A stretch of DNA of 64,000 nucleotides from CALNZV01 sp942491115 (GTDB lineage: Bacteria > Desulfobacterota > Desulfobacteria > Desulfobacterales > UBA5852). The translations under genes and the position numbers were made by a program. Numbering within the stretch: the stretch's first letter is position 1; the number at the start of each line of letters is the position of its first letter. Shown one piece after another: positions 8,094 to 16,881 of the stretch. The notes beneath the pieces are model-generated. The model was not told where the DNA came from. It made no database searches and saw only the letters and a list, made by a program, of their open reading frames with translations. Where the stretch lies: contig CALNZV010000020.1 in the NCBI GenBank assembly GCA_942491115.1, positions 930,001 through 994,000 on the forward strand. Reading direction: 5' to 3'.

Positions 8094-9331
8094 GGGTCTT
8101 CAGGCCTCGTCAGAAACAAGCAGGTGTTGACCCCGCCGAATGCAAAGTTCTGCACCGCGGCCGTCCCGATGGGGCTCGATTCCAGGCCGGCGGTGTGTCG
8201 GATACCGCTGCAGCGAGGGTCGACCTCATCCAGATTCAGTGTCGGAGCGATGAATCCTTCCGCCATCATATGAAGCGTCATGATGGATTCGATGACGCCG
8301 CAGGCCCCCATGGTATGGCCCATATAGCTTTTGAGGCCGCTCACCGCCGGTGATTTTCCATAGATCCGTTCGATGGCCTGGGCCTCCATGACGTCCCCGG
8401 TCTTGGTGGCGGTGGCGTGAGCGCTGATGAAATCCACCTGCCCGGGGTCTAGCCCCGCGCTGTCAAGCCCGGTCTGGATGGCGCGCACGATGCCGTCGAT
8501 ATTGGGAAGGATCAGGTCTCCGCCGTTGTTGGTGCAGGAGAACCCGACAACCTCACCCAAAATACGTGCCCCCCGGCTTTTGGCGGATTCGTGGGATTCC
8601 AGAAGCACGGCCCCGGCGCCCTCCCCCACCACAAGCCCGTCCCGTCGGCGGTCAAAGGGGCGGGGGGTTTTTTCAGGCGTATCGTTGTAGTCCGTCGAAC
8701 AGGCCAGAAGATTGTCGAATACCGCCACGGTGGTGGTATCATATTCATCCGCTCCTCCGCAGAGCATGGCATCCTGAAGGCCGTATTTGACCGCTTCGTA
8801 TCCGAACCCAATGGACTGGCTGCTCGTGGTGCAGGCTGTCGAGGAGGAAATCACCCGACCCGTAATTCCAAACATCTTGGCGATGTTGACCGCCGTCGTG
8901 TGCACCATGGACTTAAGATAGTCTACGGCGCCGATATGGCTCAACTTGTTGCCGTCGTCACTGAAAAAGGTCCGGTAGATGTCCCGTTGCACCGTGGGGC
9001 TGCCGTGGGTGGAGCCAAAGGCCACCCCGAGCCGGCCCGACCGGATGAAATCCTCCGACACGCCAGACTGCATCAAGGTTTCCTTTGCCACGTGGCAGGC
9101 ATAAAAGGCCACCGGTCCCATGGTCTTCCGATCCCGCCGGAGAAAATCGAAATCCGGTGGCTCGGCCACGGTGCCGAAAACCCCGGAGTGGATGTGGCGG
9201 GTCAGCAGATCATCGTCCCGAATACGGCGAACCCCGGAGCGGCCCGAACGGAGGCTGTCCACGATGGTCTCCCGGGTGCAACCGATCGGGGTGATGGCCG
9301 AACAGCCGGTGATTACAACCCGATTATCCAT
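8090..9331 (-). CDS. Beta-ketoacyl-ACP synthase (FabF-type)
   Basis: This is a complete ketosynthase of about 413 residues. The Cys-His-His triad is intact: Cys167 in STACTTSS, a histidine in SAHATATKTGD, and a histidine in YMGHTMGACG. The C-terminal FAFGGVNTC matches the glycine-rich end of the family. It provides a second elongation activity beside the ketosynthase fusion at the left edge. I chose the ATG at 9331 (MDNRVVITG), which gives the usual family N-terminus; an in-frame ATG at 9355 adds eight residues. It lies between an ACP gene upstream and the PlsC-like gene downstream, with which it overlaps by four bases. Confidence 0.88.
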   Translation of the reverse strand: MDNRVVITGCSAITPIGCTRETIVDSLRSGRSGVRRIRDDDLLTRHIHSGVFGTVAEPPDFDFLRRDRKTMGPVAFYACHVAKETLMQSGVSEDFIRSGRLGVAFGSTHGSPTVQRDIYRTFFSDDGNKLSHIGAVDYLKSMVHTTAVNIAKMFGITGRVISSSTACTTSSQSIGFGYEAVKYGLQDAMLCGGADEYDTTTVAVFDNLLACSTDYNDTPEKTPRPFDRRRDGLVVGEGAGAVLLESHESAKSRGARILGEVVGFSCTNNGGDLILPNIDGIVRAIQTGLDSAGLDPGQVDFISAHATATKTGDVMEAQAIERIYGKSPAVSGLKSYMGHTMGACGVIESIMTLHMMAEGFIAPTLNLDEVDPRCSGIRHTAGLESSPIGTAAVQNFAFGGVNTCLFLTRPEDP

Positions 9332-9379
9332 CAAACGGCCCTTTCGCCCATCCATTGGAAAACGCCGGCGATTCGGATC

Positions 9380-9643
9380 TCAGTCATCGGTTGCCCTTTT
9401 TGTAACGAGGTTGTCCACGTAATCGACGATCTGTCGGATGGTGCGGATATCCATCGCGGCCTTCTTTTCGTCACGGGTCAGTTCAGAATCGAGGAGCACT
9501 TCGATTTCCCGCAGCAGTTCGATGGCATCGATGCTGTCAAACTCATGGGCATCCCTGAGATCATCGTCAGCCCCCGGATCGACGATTTCGAATTGATCGG
9601 CGAAGATCGTAAGGATTGCAGAGTGAATTTTCGATTTCGTCAT
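9380..9643 (-). CDS. Acyl carrier protein
   Basis: This is a second acyl carrier protein of 87 residues. The phosphopantetheine serine lies in EFDSIDAIELL. It is shorter and less hydrophobic at the attachment helix than the first ACP (1363-1629), so the two may serve different steps, such as priming versus elongation. The ATG at 9643 follows a GAGGG element; in-frame codons further upstream would add residues unlike an ACP and were not used. The gene is followed 48 bases later by the ketosynthase gene in the same direction. Confidence 0.85.
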   Translation of the reverse strand: MTKSKIHSAILTIFADQFEIVDPGADDDLRDAHEFDSIDAIELLREIEVLLDSELTRDEKKAAMDIRTIRQIVDYVDNLVTKRATDD

Positions 9644-9739
9644 TACCCTCGACCCTTTGGAACAGCGTTGAATGAAAAGCGGTATCATACAACAATTCCC
9701 GATTAACGGCAAAAGCCCCCCCTTCGAACCACCATACTT

Positions 9740-10624
9740 TCAGGGGTCAGGGGACAGAAAGGGCTGGAAATGAAACCAGTCGAAAGGGTAGACCCTCAGG
9801 GCGGCCTCCAGGTGGTCGGTGTAGATCTGGGCGGCCTCTTGAATCGCCTGACCTCTGCAGCGCCGGTCCGACACCGTCAAATGGATCGGTTCGTGGGCGA
9901 CAAGCCGATAGTCCCGGTTCCCCTGCCGAAAGGCGAAAAAGACCACGATGGGCACACGGGACGCCGAGGCCAGCAGAAAGGGGGATTCCGGCAGTTCCAC
10001 CCGCCGGCCGAACATGGTGGCGGCTACCGTTCGCTGGCCGCGTTTCCAGACCCGATCGCCTGCCATGGAGACCAGCCCCCCCGATTTGAGAAACCGGATC
10101 CCCTCCACGATGTCGAAGGGAGACCCGCCACCCTCCTCTACCCCCACAACACGGACTCCCGCGCCCGCAAGCCCTTTCTTCTGGAGGGCTTCGATTTCAT
10201 CGGTTTGACGAGTGCCCATGTAAAGCAGTAGACGGAGGCCCGGAAGCCGTCGCTGCAGCAAGTGGGCCGCCATCTCCCAGTTGCCCATGTGGGACATGAG
10301 CAATATCCCCCCATTGCCGGAATCGATCACCGCCTCCAGGTAATGGGCGCCATCGATGGAATACCGGATGCCCTCCCCATGGTCCATTAGGGTCCGGTCC
10401 AGAAACACGTATGTAAAGTGACGAAATTGCCGCCAGGAGCAGCGAAGGTGATGCCATCGTCCGGTCCCTGGAAACAGGACGGCATAGAAGGCTGTACTGG
10501 ATCGTCTCACTTTCGGCCGCATTATAAAATAGCCGGCGGCAATACCGGCAGCCACCAGGGAAAACAAACCGCTTCCAAACCGATTGGACGCAAGAACAAG
10601 AAGCCGATAAAATCTTTCAATCAT
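9740..10624 (-). CDS. LpxL/HtrB-family lipid acyltransferase
   Basis: This 294-residue protein matches the bacterial lipid A biosynthesis acyltransferase family. It has an N-terminal hydrophobic anchor (about residues 18-35) and the catalytic HX4E motif in SHMGNWEMA near residue 110. It would act at the inner membrane, transferring an acyl chain from ACP to a lipid or sugar acceptor. In aryl-polyene clusters the homologous domain (ApeJ-like) sits with a glycosyltransferase. Here the glycosyltransferase is a separate gene immediately upstream, overlapping by four bases (10621-10624). The family call is strong; the acceptor is unknown. Confidence 0.83.
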   Translation of the reverse strand: MIERFYRLLVLASNRFGSGLFSLVAAGIAAGYFIMRPKVRRSSTAFYAVLFPGTGRWHHLRCSWRQFRHFTYVFLDRTLMDHGEGIRYSIDGAHYLEAVIDSGNGGILLMSHMGNWEMAAHLLQRRLPGLRLLLYMGTRQTDEIEALQKKGLAGAGVRVVGVEEGGGSPFDIVEGIRFLKSGGLVSMAGDRVWKRGQRTVAATMFGRRVELPESPFLLASASRVPIVVFFAFRQGNRDYRLVAHEPIHLTVSDRRCRGQAIQEAAQIYTDHLEAALRVYPFDWFHFQPFLSPDP

Positions 10625-11370
10625 TTGCTCGACCGTTGGCCTTTATATCGATCTGTGATCCTCCACAGTGGTGGCGAGACCACCCGACGGGTAATCAGGC
10701 GGGCAAATGTTCCGGTATTCCTGAAAAAATCAGGAATCGGACGAAAATGTGAAATCCGGGACCCGGATCGACTGTAACGCACCGACACCGGCACCTCGAT
10801 TATGGGAAGGCCGGCCCAGGCGGCCTTGGCCAAGACCTCCACTTCGAATTGATATCGCCGAGCCTCGACCTTCAGGGTCAAGACCTCGGGCAGTGGATAC
10901 ACCCGCATCCCCGTCTGGGTGTCGTGGAGATAGACCCCACCGGACACCCACACCCAGAAATTGGAAAACGCCCGGCCCGAGCGACTGGTCCACGGTGCGG
11001 TCTCCATTCCTTTACGACAACCAATCACGATGGCCTTTCCGGAGGCGGGCACTGCGGACATAAGGGCTCCGATATCGGTCGGATCGTGCTGACCGTCAGC
11101 ATCCAGGGTGACGACCCAATCCACTCTGTTCCCCAGGTGGCGAAATCCCGACAACAAGGCGGCCCCTTTGCCCCGGTTGCAGGGATGACGCAGGATCTCT
11201 ATGTTGGAAATCGATCGGAGCCGTTTGCACGTATCGTCTGTGGACCCGTCGTCGACGACCACAACGGGCGCCTGCCAGGCGAGGGTTTTTTGAGCGATGT
11301 CGGCGACGGTCCCCCCATGGTTGTAAGCCGGAATAACGACGGCGAAGGGAGGATGGGGGCTTGGGCTCAT
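10621..11370 (-). CDS. Family 2 glycosyltransferase (DPM/ApeJ-like)
   Basis: This is a GT2 glycosyltransferase of about 249 residues. The nucleotide-sugar domain starts at once (FAVVIPAYN), followed by VVVDDGSTDDT and the metal-binding VTLDADGQHD. The C-terminal part resembles dolichyl-phosphate mannose synthase-type enzymes without membrane helices. Its ATG at 11370 overlaps the stop of the DAK-DegV gene, and its stop overlaps the LpxL-like start, so the three proteins are made together. GT2 plus LpxL-like acyltransferase is the same pair found fused in several aryl-polyene clusters. A glycolipid head group is therefore a reasonable inference. Confidence 0.85.
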   Translation of the reverse strand: MSPSPHPPFAVVIPAYNHGGTVADIAQKTLAWQAPVVVVDDGSTDDTCKRLRSISNIEILRHPCNRGKGAALLSGFRHLGNRVDWVVTLDADGQHDPTDIGALMSAVPASGKAIVIGCRKGMETAPWTSRSGRAFSNFWVWVSGGVYLHDTQTGMRVYPLPEVLTLKVEARRYQFEVEVLAKAAWAGLPIIEVPVSVRYSRSGSRISHFRPIPDFFRNTGTFARLITRRVVSPPLWRITDRYKGQRSSK

Positions 11371-13103
11371 GGGGGGTGATCTCCAGGAGATGGACGGGCC
11401 GGCAAGTAGGCAACGGCCCAGGTGCCGGGCCCCATGTGGGCCCCGGAAGTCGACGACATGGGTTCGATCCAACCCACCGTGGCGCCGAGACGGGCTTCGA
11501 TTGCCGGCTTAGCCACCGTTTCGACCCAGTCGCGGTTATCCGTGTAGGCCAGAAGAATATGGACCGGACCCGTTTCGGGAAAGGCCGCCGCCATGGTGTC
11601 GAGGGCGAAGCGGACCTGGGCGCTTCGGCTTTTAACCGCACCCGCCTTTTCGGCCCCCCTGGCTGTGGGTCGAATCACCGGTTTGTAGCGGATGAAGTCA
11701 CCGACCATCCCCCGGACCTTGGATATTCGGCCGCCGGCAGCCAGAAATTTTAGCTGATCCAGAAACACCAGTTCATCACACTGTTCCGCCCGGGCCGCTG
11801 CGAAGGCGGCCACCGCTTCCAGACCATGCCCTTCGGCGGCAAACCGGGAGACGTCTATTGCCAAAAGCCCCAGTTTGCCGGAGGCGGCCGCCGTATCGAT
11901 CACCGCCATGCGGGCCCTGCACCGGTGGTCGCGAACCCACTTTCTGGCAATCTGGCAATTGCCGGTGAAGGCGGATCCCACCGCCAAATAGACCACTCGT
12001 TCATAGCGATCCACGAGCCGCTCGTAATGCTGATGCCGTTCAAATGTCGACGCCTGGGCCGTGGACACCTTCTCCCCTTGGGCCATGGCGTCGTAGAGAG
12101 CGTCGGGTTGAACCAAGCTTTCAGGAATGACCCGGTCATCGAAGACGAGATAGCTGTCCAGCAGAGAAATGCCCATCCGCCGGGCCGTATCGGGGCTGAG
12201 AGATCCAGCGGCATCGGTGACCACATGAACCCCCGGGGACGAAATGGGCGGCGGCAGTGGGCTCGGCGGCAGATGGATTTCCTCTGGCTGCCAACGGAGA
12301 AGGGTTCCCAGTTCAGCCAGATGCCGGCGGGTGTCATCGATACGATCGACGTGGAGATGGACTTTTAGCAGTCGGTCATCGGATTGGGTCACCACACTGT
12401 TTCCCAGTCCGGCAACGATTCCGGCGGCATTGTCGACACCGTCGTTCAGCCGAATGGCGGCGTCGACACAATAGGCGTTAGACCTCCCCCTGTCCCCGGA
12501 TGCCACCACATCCAGCAATCCGTTGAAAAGGGCCATCGGTGTCGGAAAGGTGAGTTTCCCACCCACCAGGCAGATCAGAAAACCTTCGAAAAACAAATAC
12601 ATGCCTAGTGCACCGGCATCCACGACCCCTGCCGTCGTCAGAGCCGACAGCTGGTCTCGGGTTCGGATGACCGTCTCTTTGAGATGGGCGATCACCTCGG
12701 TTGCAGCCTCCGGCCCCATGGGCTGGGAGCGCTTGTCCAAGGCATCCGACAGGGCGTCGAAAACGGATAGCATCGTCCCCTGCTGGGGAGCGGCCAGGGC
12801 ATCCCAGGCTGCCCTGGCCCCTTCGGCAGCGGGTAGCCCCAGCCGGCCAGGATCATCGACAGCCGTAAAGCGGGAAAAAAAGGCCGCAGCGATATTACCG
12901 GCATTGCCGGTGGCCGAAATGAGAAGCCGCCGGTCCAGGTCCGGCTTGGCCCCGATCGTCGTGAGAGGGGCCAGACTCGCGCGAAGGTTGCGGCCCGTAT
13001 CCGCGTCGGCCACCGGGAAGACATTGATGGTGTCGAGGAGTTCGCTCCAGGCGGCCATCCGCTCATAGCCGGTTGAAAACGCCTCTGCCAGGGGCGCTTT
13101 CAT
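11367..13103 (-). CDS. One-chain fatty acid kinase: DhaL/FakA-like plus DegV/FakB-like domains
   Basis: This 578-residue protein joins the two halves of bacterial fatty acid kinase. Residues 1-200 are a DhaL (DAK2) ATP-binding domain with NVFPVADADTG, which holds the metal-binding aspartates. Residues about 215-285 match the middle domain of FakA (NAYCVDAAIRL, LLKVHLHVD). From about residue 290 to the end is a complete DegV domain that binds a fatty acid: VHVVTDAAGSL, STAQASTF, AVGSAFTGN, FLAAGGRISK. In Firmicutes these are separate proteins that phosphorylate a fatty acid to acyl-phosphate. Its location between a thioesterase and a glycosyltransferase suggests activation of a released chain. 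The ATG at 13103 overlaps the thioesterase stop by one base. Confidence 0.87.
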   Translation of the reverse strand: MKAPLAEAFSTGYERMAAWSELLDTINVFPVADADTGRNLRASLAPLTTIGAKPDLDRRLLISATGNAGNIAAAFFSRFTAVDDPGRLGLPAAEGARAAWDALAAPQQGTMLSVFDALSDALDKRSQPMGPEAATEVIAHLKETVIRTRDQLSALTTAGVVDAGALGMYLFFEGFLICLVGGKLTFPTPMALFNGLLDVVASGDRGRSNAYCVDAAIRLNDGVDNAAGIVAGLGNSVVTQSDDRLLKVHLHVDRIDDTRRHLAELGTLLRWQPEEIHLPPSPLPPPISSPGVHVVTDAAGSLSPDTARRMGISLLDSYLVFDDRVIPESLVQPDALYDAMAQGEKVSTAQASTFERHQHYERLVDRYERVVYLAVGSAFTGNCQIARKWVRDHRCRARMAVIDTAAASGKLGLLAIDVSRFAAEGHGLEAVAAFAAARAEQCDELVFLDQLKFLAAGGRISKVRGMVGDFIRYKPVIRPTARGAEKAGAVKSRSAQVRFALDTMAAAFPETGPVHILLAYTDNRDWVETVAKPAIEARLGATVGWIEPMSSTSGAHMGPGTWAVAYLPARPSPGDHPP

Positions 13104-13513
13104 TAATCGCAACCCAAGGCCGTCTGAATCTCCGGAGGAATCTCGAAGTCGAGGACCATATCCGGAAGCTTGACAGCCACCTGCTCGCTGGTGGCCCGGG
13201 TGCAAATCTCGCCGTCGGGCATTCGGCGGATCTCAAAAGCCATGGCAATCTTGTAACGCGCTTCGGTAACGGTGGCCTTGCAGACAAAATCGTCTCGAGG
13301 CCCCAAAGCGGCGATGTGTTTGCAGGAGGTTCGGGTGATCGGAAATACGACCTGCTTTTCATGGAGATAGCGGAACAGGTCGATGCCAGCCGCCTCGAAG
13401 AGAGCAAAACGGGTTTCGTCAAAATAGGAGGCGTAGTTGCCGTGCCAGACCACCCGCATGGGGTCGAGATGGTGGAAGGGAACTTTGAAGGATTTTTCGT
13501 AACTGAAGGCCAT
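13103..13513 (-). CDS. Acyl-CoA/ACP thioesterase, 4HBT family
   Basis: This is a hotdog thioesterase of about 136 residues. The N-terminal signature LDPMRVVWHGNYASYFDE carries the catalytic-type aspartate of the 4-hydroxybenzoyl-CoA thioesterase family. It probably releases the acyl or polyene chain from its carrier (ApeK-like role), and the next gene could re-activate that free acid as an acyl-phosphate. It is the first gene of the eight-gene leftward run ending at 5746. I chose the ATG at 13513 (MAFSYEKSF); an ATG at 13537 would add eight residues. No clear promoter is visible in the 230 bases upstream. Confidence 0.85.
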   Translation of the reverse strand: MAFSYEKSFKVPFHHLDPMRVVWHGNYASYFDETRFALFEAAGIDLFRYLHEKQVVFPITRTSCKHIAALGPRDDFVCKATVTEARYKIAMAFEIRRMPDGEICTRATSEQVAVKLPDMVLDFEIPPEIQTALGCD

Positions 13514-13744
13514 CGTCGGTCTCACTGATCGAGTCATCGCTTGGGGCGGTGGGTGGAATAGACCTGTTTGTTCTGCAGACGTCCCCAGGGGACCCTCCAA
13601 CCGCCCCTGCCGGCACCGGCCTGTGCCCGGAGTCCGGAAAGGGTTGGACCCGGCGTTGCCTGGGCCGCCAACCGGGAGCAGGCTGGGAAGTGGGAATCGA
13701 TCAGTCCGGGCATCAGGGGTCGGAATGCCTACCGTCGCCAGGAG

Positions 13745-14428
13745 TCAGGGTCGGCCATCGGAAGCGTCGCCGGTTAAAACCAGCACAATGAGCTCTTTAG
13801 GTCCATGAACGCCGAAGGCCAGGGTCATCTCGATATCCGCTGTCTTTGACGGGCCTGAAACGAGTATTGCGTTGGTGGGCATGTGGTCGGCCCAGTCTCG
13901 CTCTTGGATAAGTTCACAGAAACTGTTGTAAATGGTTTCGGCTTTCACCAGGGCAATGTGAATCGGAGGCACCAGGGACATGGTTCTGGGCTCATTTTCG
14001 TCTGGCCAGAGAACGATGGCGCCGGTTTCGGCAATGGCTCCGATGGTGGTGGTGATCGCTGCATCGATCTCGAAAAGGGTGTCCTTAACCCTTTCGATGG
14101 GGTCGGTAAATGGGATTCGATCGGGCAAATTCGGGTCTCCGGCTTCCCAGGCATCCTTCAGGGAATCGACGATCCAAGTCCCCTCACCGTAGAGAAGGGA
14201 TTTGACGCCCCGTTTGGCAAGAATGGATTTCAACAGGCCGACCCACTCCCCTTCGCCCACCACGTGAACCTCGCTCCGGATGGCCTCCATGCAGGTTTTC
14301 AAGCGCTCGATCCGATCGTTTACCGACAGGGAAGCAATGGGCATGCAGACAGAGGCCGGCTCGGGGGGGGAGGATCCCAATGACCGGCGCAGGCGTTTCA
14401 GTATCTTCTCACGGGATGGGCTACTCAC
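13745..14428 (-). CDS. lutC: LUD-domain lactate utilization protein C
   Basis: This 227-residue protein is a single LUD domain, the usual form of LutC/YkgG. Typical segments are AITTTIGAIAETGAIVL and PPIHIALV. LutC works with LutA and LutB in a cytoplasmic or membrane-associated complex that oxidises L-lactate to pyruvate. The start is a GTG at 14428, which overlaps the end of lutB by eight bases. It is the third gene of a coupled lutA-lutB-lutC operon. No lactate permease or FAD-type lactate dehydrogenase is next to it. Confidence 0.85.
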   Translation of the reverse strand: MSSPSREKILKRLRRSLGSSPPEPASVCMPIASLSVNDRIERLKTCMEAIRSEVHVVGEGEWVGLLKSILAKRGVKSLLYGEGTWIVDSLKDAWEAGDPNLPDRIPFTDPIERVKDTLFEIDAAITTTIGAIAETGAIVLWPDENEPRTMSLVPPIHIALVKAETIYNSFCELIQERDWADHMPTNAILVSGPSKTADIEMTLAFGVHGPKELIVLVLTGDASDGRP

Positions 14429-15851
14429 GGGGCAGTCCCTCCTCTTTGGCCATCACATGGAGGCTCTTTGGAGCAAACCGTGGCGCCGATCGGGCGGAGG
14501 TCCACGCCAAAAGAGGCCCGAGACGCGGGAGCAGATGGCCGATTCTCCCGAGTACGGCGTTGTTGATGGTGTTGAGCCCGGGGGAAGTGTTCAACAGGGC
14601 CCAGGCCTTCCATGTCAGCGACTCAATAATGTTCTTCTTGTATCCATGGCCGGGCACCCGACCTGACGGGCCCCGCTGGTAGCTCTCGGTCCGCATTCGG
14701 CGAATCAGGTCCGGCAGCGGAATCTTTACCGGGCAAACGTCCCCGCATGCCTGACACAGGCTGGATGCCGTGGCTAGCTCCCCCGCCTTCTCGAGCCCTT
14801 CGAGCTGTGGGGTCAACACTTCGCCGATAGGACCGGGGTAGACAAACCCGTAGGCATGGCCTCCGATTCGGACATAAACCGGACAGTGGTTCAGGCAGGT
14901 GCCGCACCGGATGCACTGAAGGGACTGCCGCAGCTCCGGATCGGCAAGAATATCGGAGCGCCCGTTGTCGAGGATGAGCAGATGCACCTCCTCCGGGCCA
15001 TCCTTCTCCCCCTGGCGGCGGGGAGACGTGATCATATTGACGTAGGTGGTAATGAGTTGGCCCGTTGCCGATCCGGTCAGCAGTCGCAGCAGAGGCGGAA
15101 CCTCCTCGAGGCGCTCCACCACCTTTTCGAGCCCCATGACGGCAATGTGTACCGGTGGCACCGTCGTGCACATCCGACCGTTTCCTTCATTTTCCACCAG
15201 ACACAGGGTGCCCGTCTCGGCAACGGCCATGTTCACGCCGCTTAAGCCCACCTGCCCGTCGAAGAACTTCTGCCTGAGGGTCTTGCGGGCAATGGCGTTC
15301 AACTCCTCCACGACCTCGGTATAGGGGGTGTCGGGGATCATTTCATGAAAAATACGGGCAATCTGGTCTTTGTTTTTGTGAACGGCAGGAACGATGATAT
15401 GGGATGGCGGCTCCCCCGCCAGCTGGATGATGAACTCCCCCAGATCGGTTTCGATCGCCTCAGCGCCCTGGGCTTCCAGGAAGTGGTTAAGACCCATCTC
15501 CTCGGACAACATGGATTTGCCTTTGACAAGCCGCGTGGCCCCGTGCCGATTCATAATGGACAGAACCACCCTATTGGCCTCCTCGACGGTCTCCGCCCAG
15601 TGCACGTGGATGCCGTTGGCCGTGCAATTGGCTTCGAGCTGCTCCAAGAGGTCCGGCAGGCGGCTGAGGGCGCGCCGTTTGATGTCGCTGCCCAGGGCCC
15701 GAAGGGAGGCCAACTCATCCGGATCCGAAAAGACGGCCCTACGCTTGGCGATCAGACCATCCATGGCCGATTTCAGATTGCGACGCAGCTGGGAATCGGC
15801 AAGGGCCTTGGCGATGTTGCTTTTGAAATTGAAGCCGGTCGGGTTATGCAT
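14421..15851 (-). CDS. lutB: Lactate utilization iron-sulfur protein LutB
   Basis: This 476-residue protein has an N-terminal LUD domain (AETGTLCLVENEGN near residue 206) and a C-terminal ferredoxin-like part. The latter has two cluster-binding motifs: CIRCGTCLNHCP, followed about 55 residues later by CQACGDVCP. That is the LutB/YkgF layout. It carries electrons in the lactate oxidation complex. The ATG at 15851 is preceded by GGGAGCG at good distance, inside the end of lutA. An upstream start at 15878 would add nine residues and is less likely. Confidence 0.87.
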   Translation of the reverse strand: MHNPTGFNFKSNIAKALADSQLRRNLKSAMDGLIAKRRAVFSDPDELASLRALGSDIKRRALSRLPDLLEQLEANCTANGIHVHWAETVEEANRVVLSIMNRHGATRLVKGKSMLSEEMGLNHFLEAQGAEAIETDLGEFIIQLAGEPPSHIIVPAVHKNKDQIARIFHEMIPDTPYTEVVEELNAIARKTLRQKFFDGQVGLSGVNMAVAETGTLCLVENEGNGRMCTTVPPVHIAVMGLEKVVERLEEVPPLLRLLTGSATGQLITTYVNMITSPRRQGEKDGPEEVHLLILDNGRSDILADPELRQSLQCIRCGTCLNHCPVYVRIGGHAYGFVYPGPIGEVLTPQLEGLEKAGELATASSLCQACGDVCPVKIPLPDLIRRMRTESYQRGPSGRVPGHGYKKNIIESLTWKAWALLNTSPGLNTINNAVLGRIGHLLPRLGPLLAWTSARSAPRFAPKSLHVMAKEEGLPRE

Positions 15852-16602
15852 GGGTTCGCTCCCAGATAAAATCGGCAATGTGCTGCCCCCTCACCGGAAT
15901 TTTCCGGTACTCGAGAGCCCCTGTAATGTTCATGAGACAGCCGCAGTCCCCGGAGATGACTCGTCTGGCACCGGTCAATCGGATGTCGGCAATCTTGTCC
16001 GTCACCATGGCGGCCGAGATGGCGGGCTGTTTTACGGAAAAGGTCCCTCCGAATCCGCAGCATTCATCCTCACGCTCCAACTCGATGAGCTCAACCCGGT
16101 CGAGCTGGCGGATCAAGGATTTGGAGTCTTCGGTAACCTTCATTTCCCGCTTGGCATGGCAGGAGGAGTGCCAGGTCACCGATATCGGCCGCCCCCGATC
16201 TTTCAGCCTCGCCTTCATGATGTGCACCATGAACTCCGTCCACTCGAAAACCCGTCCGGCAAATCGACGGGCTTCGTCCCACTCGGGCTGGCCAGCAAAG
16301 AGATACGGGTAGTGGTGCTTCATCATGCCGGCACAGGATCCCGAGGGCACAATCAGGGGATAGTTCTTGTCGAATACGGCCATCTGTTTTCGGGCCACCT
16401 GGCGGGCCTCATCCGGGAATCCCGAATTGTAGGCGGGCTGACCGCAGCAAGACTGGCCGGGAGGGAAAACCACGTCGACCCCTTCGGCCTTCAGGAGCCG
16501 GATGGCTGCCATGCCGGCATCCGGAAACATAGAGTCAACCAAGCAGGTACCAAAAAAATACACTCTGTCGGGTTTGGGGGGATAGGGTTGATTGGCATTC
16601 AT
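15844..16602 (-). CDS. lutA: Lactate utilization protein LutA (CCG domains)
   Basis: This 252-residue protein contains two cysteine-rich CCG domains, as in LutA/YkgE and heterodisulfide reductase subunit B: CCGQPAYNSG near residue 53 and CCGFGGTFS near residue 182. These motifs bind unusual iron-sulfur clusters that exchange electrons with a partner. It is the first gene of the lut operon and overlaps lutB by eight bases. The ATG at 16602 gives the normal family N-terminus; an in-frame start at 16653 has less support. In a sulfate-reducing lineage this set would supply electrons from lactate. Confidence 0.85.
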   Translation of the reverse strand: MNANQPYPPKPDRVYFFGTCLVDSMFPDAGMAAIRLLKAEGVDVVFPPGQSCCGQPAYNSGFPDEARQVARKQMAVFDKNYPLIVPSGSCAGMMKHHYPYLFAGQPEWDEARRFAGRVFEWTEFMVHIMKARLKDRGRPISVTWHSSCHAKREMKVTEDSKSLIRQLDRVELIELEREDECCGFGGTFSVKQPAISAAMVTDKIADIRLTGARRVISGDCGCLMNITGALEYRKIPVRGQHIADFIWERTHA

Positions 16603-16839
16603 TTTTAGACACCACCTGACGGTTTCGGATTGCTGATTCCATATTGCCTTCAAGAGTTACTAAGACCGCTGATCCAGAAGATCAAGTGAAACCTTCCCGG
16701 GACGGATTCCCTATCGCGATGAAACGGTCGTCTCCAAACACCCCGGCGTGCCTCCCTGGAAACCCTTGCGCGAACCCGGCACTTCCTTTATGCTTCTTCG
16801 GGGTGAGGGGGCACAGAGAGAGCCCCGGGTCAAGGACAA

Positions 16840-16862
16840 TTGAATCAATCCGATTAGTTCAA
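16840..16862. promoter_or_regulatory. Imperfect dyad upstream of the ferredoxin gene
   Basis: The sequence has two 11-base arms around a central C (TTGAATCAATC, c, GATTAGTTCAA); nine of the eleven positions are symmetric. It lies eight bases before the ribosome binding site of the ferredoxin gene. This is the place and size of a regulator binding site, or of a hairpin in the leader. The binding protein is unknown. Confidence 0.35.
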
Positions 16863-16881
16863 CACGACAAGGAGAGAGGCC

